From Deltaproteobacteria bacterium (GTDB lineage: Bacteria; Myxococcota; XYA12-FULL-58-9; JAUUZB01), in contig JAUUZB010000192.1 of the NCBI GenBank assembly GCA_030590185.1, positions 1 to 6,979 of the forward strand: a stretch of DNA of 6,979 nt. The letters are read 5' to 3'. Within the stretch, counting starts at the first letter, position 1, and each line of letters starts with the position of its first letter. Below are positions 1 through 6,475 of this stretch, piece after piece. The translations under genes and the position numbers were made by a program. The notes beneath the pieces are model-generated. The model was not told where the DNA came from. It ran no database searches and saw only the letters and a list, made by a program, of their open reading frames with translations.

Positions 1-2
1 AG

Positions 3-131
3 CCGAACCATCGCGCCGTGGCCACGCTATTCGACCGGCACCTCGAGGGCCGGGATCGGCCCGTGCTGTCGGCGGGGATCGCAGCCTCAATCGAGGCTCG
101 CGGGACCGAACGGCAACACCGCGTCGGCTGA
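3..131 (+). CDS. 3' end of an unidentified gene (partial)
   Basis: An open frame enters from the left edge and ends at TGA 129-131, giving 42 residues that start PNHRAVATLFDRHLEG. About 34 of 42 third codon positions are G or C, which matches the coding bias of the other genes here and supports a real reading frame. The ending contains a short stretch, LFDRHLEGRDRPVLSAG, that loosely recalls the C-terminal helices of NAD-dependent sugar or inositol oxidoreductases (Gfo/Idh/MocA). The resemblance is too slight to name the protein. The start lies outside the window. It is followed by a hairpin and then by a convergent gene. Confidence 0.5.
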   Translation, partial: PNHRAVATLFDRHLEGRDRPVLSAGIAASIEARGTERQHRVG

Positions 132-158
132 GACGCCAGGATTTCTCGGAGAAGACGG

Positions 159-192
159 GTCAGTGGGGGCGGTGACCCGCCCCCTGGCTGAC
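159..192. terminator. Hairpin between convergent genes, likely bidirectional terminator
   Basis: GGGGGCGG (165-172) pairs perfectly with CCGCCCCC (177-184) around a TGAC loop. The stem continues with GTCAG (159-163) against CTGAC (188-192) after a small internal loop. It lies between the TGA of the left partial gene and the stop of the basic protein gene (193), exactly where a shared terminator would sit. There is no clear T run on either side, so it is not a textbook Rho-independent terminator. It may act as a 3' RNA-stabilising structure instead. Confidence 0.45.
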
Positions 193-852
193 TCAGATAG
201 CGCGATAGCGGCTAGCCGCCCGCTGGCCCTTCTTCTTGACCCGCTTCGGCTTCTCGGTGAGGAACTTGGCGAGGTACTGGCTCAGGGTGTTCGACACCAC
301 GCCGGCGAACAGCTTCTGTTTTCCGAGCTGCTCGTGAATGACGCCGGTCTTCATCCAGCCGCCGTCATCGGCGAGGACCTTGTAGATGGCGGTCATCCGC
401 TTGGCGACCGTATCGGAGTCGGCCCGTTGGCGCTTGCCGCCCGCCTTGGTCTTGGTCTTGGTCTTGCGAACCTTGGCCTTGGTCTTGCGAACCTTGGCCT
501 TGGTCTTGCGGACCTTGGCCTTGCCGCGAGTCTTGGTCTTGGCGCGAGTCTTGGTCTTGCCCCGGGCCTTGGTCTTGCGACGGACCTTGGTCTTGCGACC
601 GTTCTTGGCGGTACCGCGGCCACTACCCGCCTTGATCGGCTCATCGACGCCCCGCAGGGCTGCGAAGATTTGCCCGAGGGTAATGTCGCCGGCCACCTGC
701 TTAACGGCCGGGGTCTTGCTGACGCCAGCGATGAACTGCTGCAGGCTCGTGGAGAGGGTCGTACCCTCACGCAACGCTTCCACAACGCTGGTCAGAAGCA
801 GCTCTTGCTGACGACTGCCGAGCAATTGTGCATAGGTGGCATTCTTTGGCAT
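193..852 (-). CDS. Lysine-rich histone H1-like DNA-binding protein
   Basis: The 219-residue product has three parts. Residues 1-75 (MPKNATYAQLLGSRQQELLL...) look helical and are of a family I do not recognise. Residues 86-143 are a low-complexity basic tail of KTKxR and KAKVRKT units, with almost no acidic residues. Residues 145-219 read as a winged helix: helices around TVAKRMTAIYKVLADDGG and VSNTLSQYLAKFL, then a basic hairpin ending SRYRAI. Basic tails of this kind, as in bacterial H1-like proteins and Pseudomonas AlgP, bind DNA or RNA non-specifically, so a nucleoid or regulatory role is likely. The start at 852 is chosen because AAGGAG lies 9 nt upstream; an upstream in-frame ATG (912) adds 20 residues and has no comparable site. 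Lys is encoded by AAG throughout the tail. Ala and Pro are scarcer than in classic bacterial H1 tails. The gene diverges from the cyclic-nucleotide-binding gene. Confidence 0.75.
   Translation of the reverse strand: MPKNATYAQLLGSRQQELLLTSVVEALREGTTLSTSLQQFIAGVSKTPAVKQVAGDITLGQIFAALRGVDEPIKAGSGRGTAKNGRKTKVRRKTKARGKTKTRAKTKTRGKAKVRKTKAKVRKTKAKVRKTKTKTKAGGKRQRADSDTVAKRMTAIYKVLADDGGWMKTGVIHEQLGKQKLFAGVVSNTLSQYLAKFLTEKPKRVKKKGQRAASRYRAI
460..522. repeat. Three tandem 21-bp repeats inside the basic protein gene
   Basis: Units at 460-480, 481-501 and 502-522. The first two are identical and the third differs by one base (A to G at the tenth position). Read on the - strand each unit encodes KAKVRKT, so gain or loss of a unit keeps the frame. 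Confidence 0.93.
523..594. repeat. Four tandem 18-bp repeats inside the basic protein gene
   Basis: Units at 523-540, 541-558, 559-576 and 577-594 share the ending CTTGGTCTT and encode six-residue blocks on the - strand (KTKTRG, KTKTRA, KTKARG, KTKVRR). They are more diverged than the adjoining 21-bp units and fade into a partial copy beginning at 595. Confidence 0.88.
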
Positions 853-1034
853 TCCTAGTGTCTCCTTGTTTTCCCCGCATCGGCCCCTATCGATTATTAA
901 CATTAGAGTCAAACAGTAAGCCGCCTTCTGTCCAGGCTCTGCCCTCGACCAAAATTCGGTTCCTAAAAAGAGATTGCCCTGGCGAGGTGATTCGCGTATT
1001 TCCGGCCCCGTTCAACCCAGGCAGGGAGAGCAGC
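853..1034. promoter_or_regulatory. Divergent intergenic region (likely promoters for both flanking genes)
   Basis: This 182-bp gap separates two genes transcribed away from each other, so it should hold both promoters. It contains an AT-rich patch (892-920) that stands out in this GC-rich DNA. On the - strand AATAAT (898-893) resembles a -10 box, but I find no good -35 at the right distance. On the + strand TTGCCC (974-979) and TATTTC (997-1002) are 17 nt apart, but each is a poor match to consensus. I see no CRP-like palindrome. Confidence 0.4.
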
Positions 1035-1508
1035 ATGAAGTACGCCGAGGAGCTCGGAAAGACAGTCTTGTTTCGCGATCTTCCTCCGGCTGAGCTCGAG
1101 AAGCTCGGCCGCATCGCAAAGGATGACAACCTCGCGCCGGAGACGGAGCTATTTCGCGAGGGCCAGGAGCTCAAGGAGCTCTTCATCATCGTCATCGGAT
1201 CCGTGCGTGTCTTGAAAAAGGACAAGCAGGGCAACAGCGAGGAGCTCACCACCCTGGGCACCGGGTCCTACGTGGGTGAGGTTGAGCTCGTCCGTCCAGA
1301 TCGCCACGCCGCCGCGACCATCGAGACGATCGAAAAGTCCACGGTGATCTCCATGCCCTACGAACAGATCGAGAAGCTCTGTGAAGATGACCAAAACCTG
1401 GCGGTCCATTTCTATCGCGCCATCGCCAAGGGTCTGGCCCGACGCCTCGCCCACACCGACGAGGCGGTCGCCTATTATCGGATGATGGCGGTCAGAAAGA
1501 GGGGCTGA
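1035..1508 (+). CDS. Stand-alone cyclic nucleotide-binding domain protein
   Basis: The 157-residue product is essentially one cNMP-binding (CAP effector-type) beta-barrel domain with flanking helices. The opening VLFRDLPPAELEKLGRIAK (residues 11-29) is the usual N-terminal helix. A hydrophobic strand LFIIVIGSVRVL (49-60) and the glycines of TLGTGSYVGE (73-82) follow. The phosphate-binding cassette region is GEVELVRPDRHAAAT (81-95), with Glu82 and Arg90 in place of the usual GE...RxA pattern. Residues 118-150 are C-terminal helices. No DNA-binding, kinase or transport output domain is attached, so it must act through a partner or as a ligand sensor. It is soluble, with no signal peptide. The start at 1035 has GGGAG 6 nt upstream; upstream in-frame extension is not needed for the fold. 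The ligand (cAMP, cGMP or other) cannot be told, and the spacing inside the cassette differs from canonical RxA, so binding is likely rather than certain. Confidence 0.88.
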   Translation: MKYAEELGKTVLFRDLPPAELEKLGRIAKDDNLAPETELFREGQELKELFIIVIGSVRVLKKDKQGNSEELTTLGTGSYVGEVELVRPDRHAAATIETIEKSTVISMPYEQIEKLCEDDQNLAVHFYRAIAKGLARRLAHTDEAVAYYRMMAVRKRG

Positions 1509-1567
1509 GCTTCGTCGCTCGGCTTGCCCTGCCCCAGGGGCCGTGTTGGAATACCTCCACCCCAACT

Positions 1568-1574
1568 AGGAGGA
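1568..1574 (+). promoter_or_regulatory. Strong ribosome binding site
   Basis: AGGAGGA lies 8 nt before the ATG at 1583 and is nearly a full anti-16S match. It fixes the start of the secreted protein gene. Confidence 0.85.
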
Positions 1575-1582
1575 ATGACTCG

Positions 1583-2143
1583 ATGCGATCCCTACTCCCC
1601 GGAGCGCTGATCTTCGCCCTGTGCCTGCCTGCCGCCGCCGCGACCCTCGAAGGGGTCAGCTTGCCGGACACGATCACCGTCGCCGGCAAAAAGTTGGTGC
1701 TCAACGGACTCGGCATGCGCGAGGCGACCGTCTTCAAGGTCGACGTCTACGTTTGCGGCCTGTATCTGGAAACCAAGTCGAAGAACCCGACCAACGTCAT
1801 CGAGTCTGAGCAAGCCAAGCGGATCCACCAAAAGTTCGTCCGCGATGTCGACCGCGACGACATCGTTGGCGCTTGGACCGATGGCATCAAGAAGAACGCC
1901 CTCGGCAAATATGCCGCCCTCGAGGCGCGCACCAAGAAACTCAACGGCTGGATGTCGGATGTCAGCGAGGGGGATGAGATGTCCTACACCTACGTCCCCG
2001 GCAAGGGCATCGAGGTGATGGTCAAGGGCAAGGTCAAGGGCACCATCGAGGGACACGACTTTGCCATGGCCTTCTTCAAGATTTTCGTGGGCGCCACCCC
2101 GCCCAACCCCGGCCTCAAAAACGGCATGCTCGGCAAGGGCTGA
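1583..2143 (+). CDS. Secreted chalcone isomerase-like domain protein
   Basis: The 186-residue product starts with a Sec signal peptide: MRSLLPG, a hydrophobic core, then PAAAA with likely cleavage after Ala19 or Ala20. The mature part matches the bacterial chalcone isomerase-like family (Pfam Chalcone_3 type). It has VSLPDTITVAGKKLVLNGLG (25-44), the strand FKVDVYVCGLYLE (51-63), and an ending in which the AFFKIFVGATPPNPGLKNG segment is followed by MLG. These correspond to the family's LNG-G...VYV-LYL and ...F-IW-G--P---LK--LLG signatures. Members are periplasmic or extracellular and mostly uncharacterised; the plant enzyme's reaction should not be assumed. The start is set by a strong ribosome binding site. 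It lies 74 nt after the cyclic-nucleotide-binding gene on the same strand, so co-transcription is possible. It runs tail to tail into the lipoprotein gene, with one base between the stops. Confidence 0.82.
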   Translation: MRSLLPGALIFALCLPAAAATLEGVSLPDTITVAGKKLVLNGLGMREATVFKVDVYVCGLYLETKSKNPTNVIESEQAKRIHQKFVRDVDRDDIVGAWTDGIKKNALGKYAALEARTKKLNGWMSDVSEGDEMSYTYVPGKGIEVMVKGKVKGTIEGHDFAMAFFKIFVGATPPNPGLKNGMLGKG

Positions 2144-2145
2144 GC
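2128..2145 (+). other. Hairpin spanning two convergent stop codons
   Basis: GCTCGGC (2128-2134) can pair with GCTGAGC (2139-2145) around an AAGG loop, with seven pairs including one G-U on the + strand transcript. On the - strand the same position is an A-C mismatch. It covers the TGA at 2141-2143 and the first base of the opposing stop. There is no T run, so terminator function is uncertain. Confidence 0.35.
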
Positions 2146-3332
2146 TACGGATCCGCGCAGCAGCGGAAGCCGGTCGAATAGTCCCAGTGATAGACGTTGT
2201 GCGCGGTGGTGGCGTACAGGCACCCCTCGCCGTTGATCCGGGTGTCGACATAGAAGCCACCGCGGAAGATGCCACTCGGGTTGGCGGTCCATTCGTGGAG
2301 GTTGCCCATCATGTCGAGGGCGCCGGCCTCGCTGACGCAGCCGGTGTTCTGACCGCTGAGGTGAACCGAATCCGGGAGCTGGTTGATGCGGGGGTGACCG
2401 AGCTCTGACCAAATCCAGGCCTCGTCGGTGCCGAAGTACTCGATCACCGGGTGGGCGGCGCGGGCGTCGTTGCAGACACCGTCGAGCCGCTCCTCACCAT
2501 ACGGATAGACGTAGCCGCTCGCACCCTGACAGGCACGCAGCCACTCGCCGTCGCTGCACAGGCGCTTGCCCGCCTCGGCACAGGCGGCGCCGGCCTGCTC
2601 ACCGCTGATGTAGCCCTGGGGGACCGCGCCGCGCAGGGAGACCGCGGCCAGCCGTTCGTTGCCCGGTGAAAAATACGGCGACCAGGAGCCCACCACCACG
2701 CCGCCCTCATCGAGACGTACCAACGCGGCCTCATAACGATCGATGCAGAAGTCGGTGACCAGGACCATGCCGAGGGGGCAATTGGAATCCCAATCCTCCT
2801 CCACGCCGCCTTCGTTGGGGAGTGGGACGGCCTCCGGATCGCAGGCGTTGCCGAGCTCCGTGCAACACTGCACGTTGGCTGGACCCGGGCAATAGCCAGG
2901 CGTCGAGACCCAGCCGTCCCCACAGGTGGAGGTATCGATGCAGATGCCGGGCGCCCCCGAAACGCTGCACGGTACGACGTCGTCCAGGCAACATTGAATG
3001 TTGACCGGCCCAGGACAGTAACCCGGGAAGCTGTGGCCGGCGCACAGATCGAGATCGAGGCAGAGGCCAAGAACGTCGGCGACCGTGCAGCCTACGACGC
3101 CATCACCACCGGGGGCCGAGTCACCAACCCCGAGGCTATCCCCCGGGGTAGGATCTCCACCATCCGGCCCCGGGCCGGAGTCACCGGCTCGTTGGTCGTC
3201 GCCGTCCAGGGCGAGGTGATCACCGGCCGAGGCCGACGGATCGCCGCGTTCACCGTCGGCGCCGCGGGCGCAGCTGATCAGGGTCAGGGTCGCGACGATC
3301 GCCAACCGGCATCTCGAAGGAGGCGGGCTCAC
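2145..3332 (-). CDS. Lipoprotein with tandem Cys-rich modules and a SUMF1 (FGE-like) domain
   Basis: The 395-residue product starts at GTG 3332. This start yields a lipoprotein signal peptide: Arg7 and Arg9, core LAIVATLTL, lipobox LISC with lipidated Cys21. A longer frame to 3545 would overlap the cyclase gene and bury the signal. Residues 23-80 are a Gly/Asp/Pro-rich tether. Two 40-residue modules follow (Cys82-115 and Cys122-157), each with six cysteines spaced C-x8-C-x5-C-x(8-10)-C-x7-CC and carrying GYCPGPxNxQCC. Similar CPG...CC modules occur in secreted cell-wall hydrolases; that is recalled, not searched. Residues 188-395 are a SUMF1/formylglycine-generating-enzyme fold: GMVLVTDFCIDRYEA, GKRLCSDGEWLRACQG, DMMGNLHEWT (340-349), FRGG (356-359) and terminal GFRCC. 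The C-x4-C copper-binding pair of true FGE after the RGG motif is absent; only Cys371 lies there. A binding or structural role is therefore likelier than sulfatase activation. It is 20 nt downstream of the cyclase gene and probably in its operon. Confidence 0.85.
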   Translation of the reverse strand: MSPPPSRCRLAIVATLTLISCARGADGERGDPSASAGDHLALDGDDQRAGDSGPGPDGGDPTPGDSLGVGDSAPGGDGVVGCTVADVLGLCLDLDLCAGHSFPGYCPGPVNIQCCLDDVVPCSVSGAPGICIDTSTCGDGWVSTPGYCPGPANVQCCTELGNACDPEAVPLPNEGGVEEDWDSNCPLGMVLVTDFCIDRYEAALVRLDEGGVVVGSWSPYFSPGNERLAAVSLRGAVPQGYISGEQAGAACAEAGKRLCSDGEWLRACQGASGYVYPYGEERLDGVCNDARAAHPVIEYFGTDEAWIWSELGHPRINQLPDSVHLSGQNTGCVSEAGALDMMGNLHEWTANPSGIFRGGFYVDTRINGEGCLYATTAHNVYHWDYSTGFRCCADP

Positions 3333-3352
3333 TGACGACGACCCTGACCAGG

Positions 3353-4270
3353 CTAGCCTTCGTGCAGCACCAGCCGGTTTCGACCGGCGGCCTTCGCCTT
3401 GAACAGAGCGTCGTCGGCGATACGAATGAGATCGTCCGGGGTGGAGATGGCCTCGTGGGGGCAGGCGGCGGCGCCCAGGCTGACGGTGAGCTCGAAGCGT
3501 TGACCGTCGGCGCTGATCGGACTCTGCTCGATCAACATTCGACAACGCTCCGCCACCACCGCGGAACCGACCAGGGAGGTCTCCGGCAGGATCAGCCCGA
3601 ACTCCTCGCCGCCGTACCGCCCGACGATGTCTTGATCGCGGACCCCCTCCCGTAGACGTTGCGCCACGATAATCAGTGCGTCGTCACCGACCTGGTGGCC
3701 AAAGCGGTCGTTGATCGATTTGAAGTGGTCGAGGTCCGCCATCACGAAGGCCAGCGGCCCCCCGTAGCGCACGGTCCGAGCGAACTCGCGCTCCAAACAC
3801 TCCATGAAGTGCCGGCGGTTAGCCAGGCCGGTGAGCGGGTCAACCCGGCTGAGCTCCTCGAGCTGCACGTTCTTGCCGCGCAGCTCATCCTGCAGGCGCT
3901 TGATCTGCAGGTGGACGTTGATCCGGGCGATCAACTCATCGTCGTGGAACGGTTTGGTGATGTAGTCCGAGGCCCCAGCCTGAAAGCCGCGGATCTTCTC
4001 GGTGAGGTGTTCCTGGCCGCTGAGCATGATCACCGGCACATCATGGTACTCCGGTTTTTCGCGCTTGAGCTTGAGGAACTTGAAGCCGTCGATGCCGGGC
4101 ATCACCACATCGCACAGGACCAGGTCGACCTTATTGTTGAGAAACAGCTTGATGCCGTTGAGCCCATCGGTGGCGAGCAACAGCTCATCGCAGAGACCGG
4201 CGCGACCGAGTGCCTCCCGGACACGCTCCCGGATGGTCTCGGAGTCATCGATGATCAGGATACTAACCAC
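3353..4270 (-). CDS. REC-GGDEF response regulator (diguanylate cyclase)
   Basis: The 305-residue product makes c-di-GMP from two GTP under phosphorylation control. Residues 1-125 are a receiver domain: acidic pair Asp8-Asp9, phospho-acceptor Asp54 (LVLCDVVMPGIDGF), Ser84 and Lys106 (ITKPF). A helical linker (about 117-142, QIKRLQDELRGKNVQLEEL) probably forms a coiled coil for dimerisation. Residues 143-305 are the GGDEF domain: VDPLTGLANRR, metal ligand Asp179, NDRFGHQVGD, the active loop RYGGEEF (GGEEF at 220-224), and the end ADDALFKAKAAGRNR. The inhibitory site RDQD (Arg211, Asp214) lies five residues before GGEEF, as in PleD, so product feedback is expected. The single-REC layout resembles WspR more than PleD. 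The start is GTG, since no other in-frame start lies upstream, with a weak GGGG before it. The gene follows the histidine kinase by 63 nt, which makes that kinase the likely phosphodonor. Confidence 0.96.
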   Translation of the reverse strand: MVSILIIDDSETIRERVREALGRAGLCDELLLATDGLNGIKLFLNNKVDLVLCDVVMPGIDGFKFLKLKREKPEYHDVPVIMLSGQEHLTEKIRGFQAGASDYITKPFHDDELIARINVHLQIKRLQDELRGKNVQLEELSRVDPLTGLANRRHFMECLEREFARTVRYGGPLAFVMADLDHFKSINDRFGHQVGDDALIIVAQRLREGVRDQDIVGRYGGEEFGLILPETSLVGSAVVAERCRMLIEQSPISADGQRFELTVSLGAAACPHEAISTPDDLIRIADDALFKAKAAGRNRLVLHEG

Positions 4271-4333
4271 GGCTGCCCCGCAGCATAACAGAGCCTCGGC
4301 GGCGGTTCGACCGCTCCCGGCGACGCGACCGAG

Positions 4334-6382
4334 TCACGTATCCGCCCCCAACGGCGCGATCAGGCGCACCCGGGTGCCGGAACCCGGACGGGAGTCGATC
4401 TCGAGCCGGCCGCCGAGGTAGCCGAGGCGCTCTCGGATATTGAACAGACCGAATCCCCCGCGGTTGGCGCGGTTGGTCCCGAGATCCGTCGGATCAAAAC
4501 CGACCCCTTCATCCGCCACCTCGATCTCGAGCTCGTGCCCCCGGCAGCGCAGATGGACGTCGGCGGCCCGCGCCTCGGCGTGCTTGGAGACATTGACCAG
4601 TAACTCGCGCACCGCTTGGAACAGCACCAGGCGAAGGTCGTCGGCCAACGGCTTGGCCGCCACATCATCATGGACGTGGATGGCGAGACCATGGGAGCGC
4701 GAGAGCTTATCGGCGAGCCACTGCAGCGCCGCCTCGAGACCGAGCTCCGTGAGAATCGGCGAGCTTATCTCCCAGATCAACGACTGCACCCGGCCGAGGG
4801 TGAGGTCCACGATGTCACGCAGCTCGTCGAGCTCGTCGACCGAGACCTGCTTGTCACGCAGGGCGACGAGCTTGAGCTTGACCAGCACGAGAGTCTGACT
4901 GATCTCGTCGTGCAGCTCGGCAGCGATGCGCCGGCGCTGGCGCTCCTCGGCCAGGGAGAGCTCCGATGCCAGGGAGCGCAGTTGTTGCTGGTAGGCAGCC
5001 ACCCGCCGTTCCGCCTCCTTGCGGGCCGTGATGTCGCGGGTGATGGCGATGAAACCGCGGGGCGCGCCTGCGGCTCCCGGCACCAACGCGGCGGTGAGCT
5101 CCGCGTGTCGGCGGGCGCCGGTCTTGTCAATAACCTCGTACTCCACGGCGCCGCTGTGCCCCTCCTGCAACGTACGCATGGCGTTGTGGCGGGCCGCATC
5201 CACCTGCTCGGGTGCGATGAGCTCGAAGGCGTTGCGGCCGATCAGCTCCTCCACGCTCGCGGCGCCGTGTTGGCGCACGGCCCGCTCGCTGGCGAAGGTG
5301 ATTCGCCCTTCCAGATCGGTCACCGTGACCGGGTCGGGTACCGCGTGCAGCAGGGTCTCGTACATGGCGCGCGACTCGCGCAGGGCCTGTTGGAGCCGCA
5401 CACCCTCGATGGCCGGCGCAATCTGATCCGCGAGGGCCTGGAGATTCGAGCGCTCGCGCTCGCCGTACCCCTGCTCGGCTCGAGTGCCCACCACCAACAC
5501 GGCCGGGATGGTCGAGCCCGAGATCAGGGGTGCTGCCATCGCCGACCGGATGCCGGCTTGGGCCATGCGTTGCCAGCTCGGGTGATCGCTCCCCTCGAGG
5601 TCGTCGAAAATCCGAGCCCGGCGGTCGGCGGCCAGCTGCGCGAAGAGCTCCGGCACCGGGACCTCCGTGCCGATGCCCACCTCCGCCGGATAGTCGGTGG
5701 CCTCGAAGGCGAGGAGCTGCGCCTTGTCCTCCTCGACACTGACCAGGGTCACCAGGTCAAAGGCGATCAGGCGACGCATGGCCCCGGTGATCCGAGAGAA
5801 GACCTTGCCGACGTCGGGGGTAATCGCCAAGGCCCGCGCGATCTCGTTGAGGACCTCAGTCCGTTCGGCGCGCTCGCGCAGCTGCCCCTGCAGCCGAGCG
5901 TTCTCGACCGCGGTCGCCGCCTGGCTAACCAACATTTCGACCTCCTCGCGGACCGACTCGTCAGGACCCGACGACGGCGGTCGGTGAAGCAACAAGGCCG
6001 CCCCGAGGAGCGCGCAATCGCCCTTGGCGAGGGGCAGCAGGAGCAGCCCGGCTGATCCAAGAGAGGCGGGAAGCGCCGCAAAACGGGAGTCACTCTCGAG
6101 CACCGGGATGGTCAGCGGCTGAGACAAGGCCCGTGCGGCACAAAGCGGTTCCAGCGCCTCGAGCAGGCCGGCCCGCTCCTCCTGATTGAGCCCGTGCCCG
6201 GCGAGCGGCCCCGGTGCACCCAGCTCATCACGCAGGGCGACCAGGGCTGCGTCCGCGCCCGCAATCTCGAGCAACCCACGCAACAACGCCTCACCAACCG
6301 CCCGCGGCGAGGCCTCGATAGCCATGGCCACGCACAGCCGCTGGAGCTGTCGCAGGTCCGGCCCCCCGGTCGACTTCGACAT
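4334..6382 (-). CDS. Soluble GAF-GAF-PAS histidine kinase (HisKA_3 type)
   Basis: The 682-residue product has no membrane segment, so it should sense a cytoplasmic signal. GAF domain 1 spans about 10-165 and GAF domain 2 about 172-330 (RTEVLNEIARALAITPDVGK...ADQIAPAIEGVRL). A PAS/PAC domain follows at 337-458 (YETLLHAVPDPVTVTDLEGR...ITRDITARKEAER). The dimerisation and phosphotransfer domain is HisKA_3, with His491 in RRRIAAELHDEISQTLV. The ATPase domain shows the N-box RELLVNVSKHAEA (Asn597), G1 DEGVGF (624-629) and G2 GGFGLFNIRERL. All catalytic motifs look intact. The signal is unknown; GAF domains may bind haem, nucleotides or small molecules, and I see no diagnostic ligand motif. The start at 6382 is chosen because it has a purine-rich ribosome binding site and lies downstream of a good promoter. 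The frame stays open to 6673 only through a proline-rich repeat that lies partly upstream of that promoter. It is the first gene of the kinase-cyclase-lipoprotein cluster. Confidence 0.94.
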   Translation of the reverse strand: MSKSTGGPDLRQLQRLCVAMAIEASPRAVGEALLRGLLEIAGADAALVALRDELGAPGPLAGHGLNQEERAGLLEALEPLCAARALSQPLTIPVLESDSRFAALPASLGSAGLLLLPLAKGDCALLGAALLLHRPPSSGPDESVREEVEMLVSQAATAVENARLQGQLRERAERTEVLNEIARALAITPDVGKVFSRITGAMRRLIAFDLVTLVSVEEDKAQLLAFEATDYPAEVGIGTEVPVPELFAQLAADRRARIFDDLEGSDHPSWQRMAQAGIRSAMAAPLISGSTIPAVLVVGTRAEQGYGERERSNLQALADQIAPAIEGVRLQQALRESRAMYETLLHAVPDPVTVTDLEGRITFASERAVRQHGAASVEELIGRNAFELIAPEQVDAARHNAMRTLQEGHSGAVEYEVIDKTGARRHAELTAALVPGAAGAPRGFIAITRDITARKEAERRVAAYQQQLRSLASELSLAEERQRRRIAAELHDEISQTLVLVKLKLVALRDKQVSVDELDELRDIVDLTLGRVQSLIWEISSPILTELGLEAALQWLADKLSRSHGLAIHVHDDVAAKPLADDLRLVLFQAVRELLVNVSKHAEARAADVHLRCRGHELEIEVADEGVGFDPTDLGTNRANRGGFGLFNIRERLGYLGGRLEIDSRPGSGTRVRLIAPLGADT

Positions 6383-6400
6383 CGCCACTCCCCCCCCCTT
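6383..6400 (-). promoter_or_regulatory. Ribosome binding site with a nine-G run
   Basis: On the - strand AA is followed by nine G (6398-6390), then AG, five bases later the ATG at 6382. The G-run and AG supply a GGAG-like Shine-Dalgarno at suitable spacing. Runs of this length are prone to slippage, though the part of the site nearest the start would survive changes in run length. Confidence 0.6.
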
Positions 6401-6475
6401 GTTGAACGTACCGCTCGGCAACTGACGTTGAGGCAGCCGCGGCGGTCCGCTCGCTTTTTGACTGTCGCCAGGGTC

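Noticed and set aside
163..858. Long + strand frames rich in Leu/Gly/Ala across the basic protein gene
   Set aside because: They are antisense readings of the Lys/Thr/Arg repeat, kept open by AAG-ACC periodicity. The - strand frame has a good ribosome binding site, two plausible domains and the expected stop-hairpin arrangement.
853..912. Upstream ATG (912) as start of the basic protein
   Set aside because: It adds 20 residues from the AT-rich promoter-like patch and lacks a ribosome binding site as good as the AAGGAG before 852.
1525..1545. GCCCC-GGGGC inverted repeat between the cyclic-nucleotide-binding gene and the secreted protein gene as a terminator
   Set aside because: Only about four pairs around a three-base loop and no T run; too weak to separate the two genes' transcripts.
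3333..3545. Longer N-terminus of the SUMF1 lipoprotein
   Set aside because: The extra 71 residues overlap the GGDEF coding sequence in another frame, are Arg/Ser/Pro low complexity, and would hide the lipoprotein signal peptide that starts at GTG 3332.
4302..4314. GCGGT-ACCGC hairpin in the gap between kinase and cyclase genes
   Set aside because: Five pairs, no T run; such short inverted repeats are expected by chance in this GC-rich DNA.
4616..6055. A 479-residue + strand frame opposite the histidine kinase
   Set aside because: It mirrors the kinase codons in high-GC DNA, has no recognisable domain, and the - strand frame carries all kinase motifs in order.
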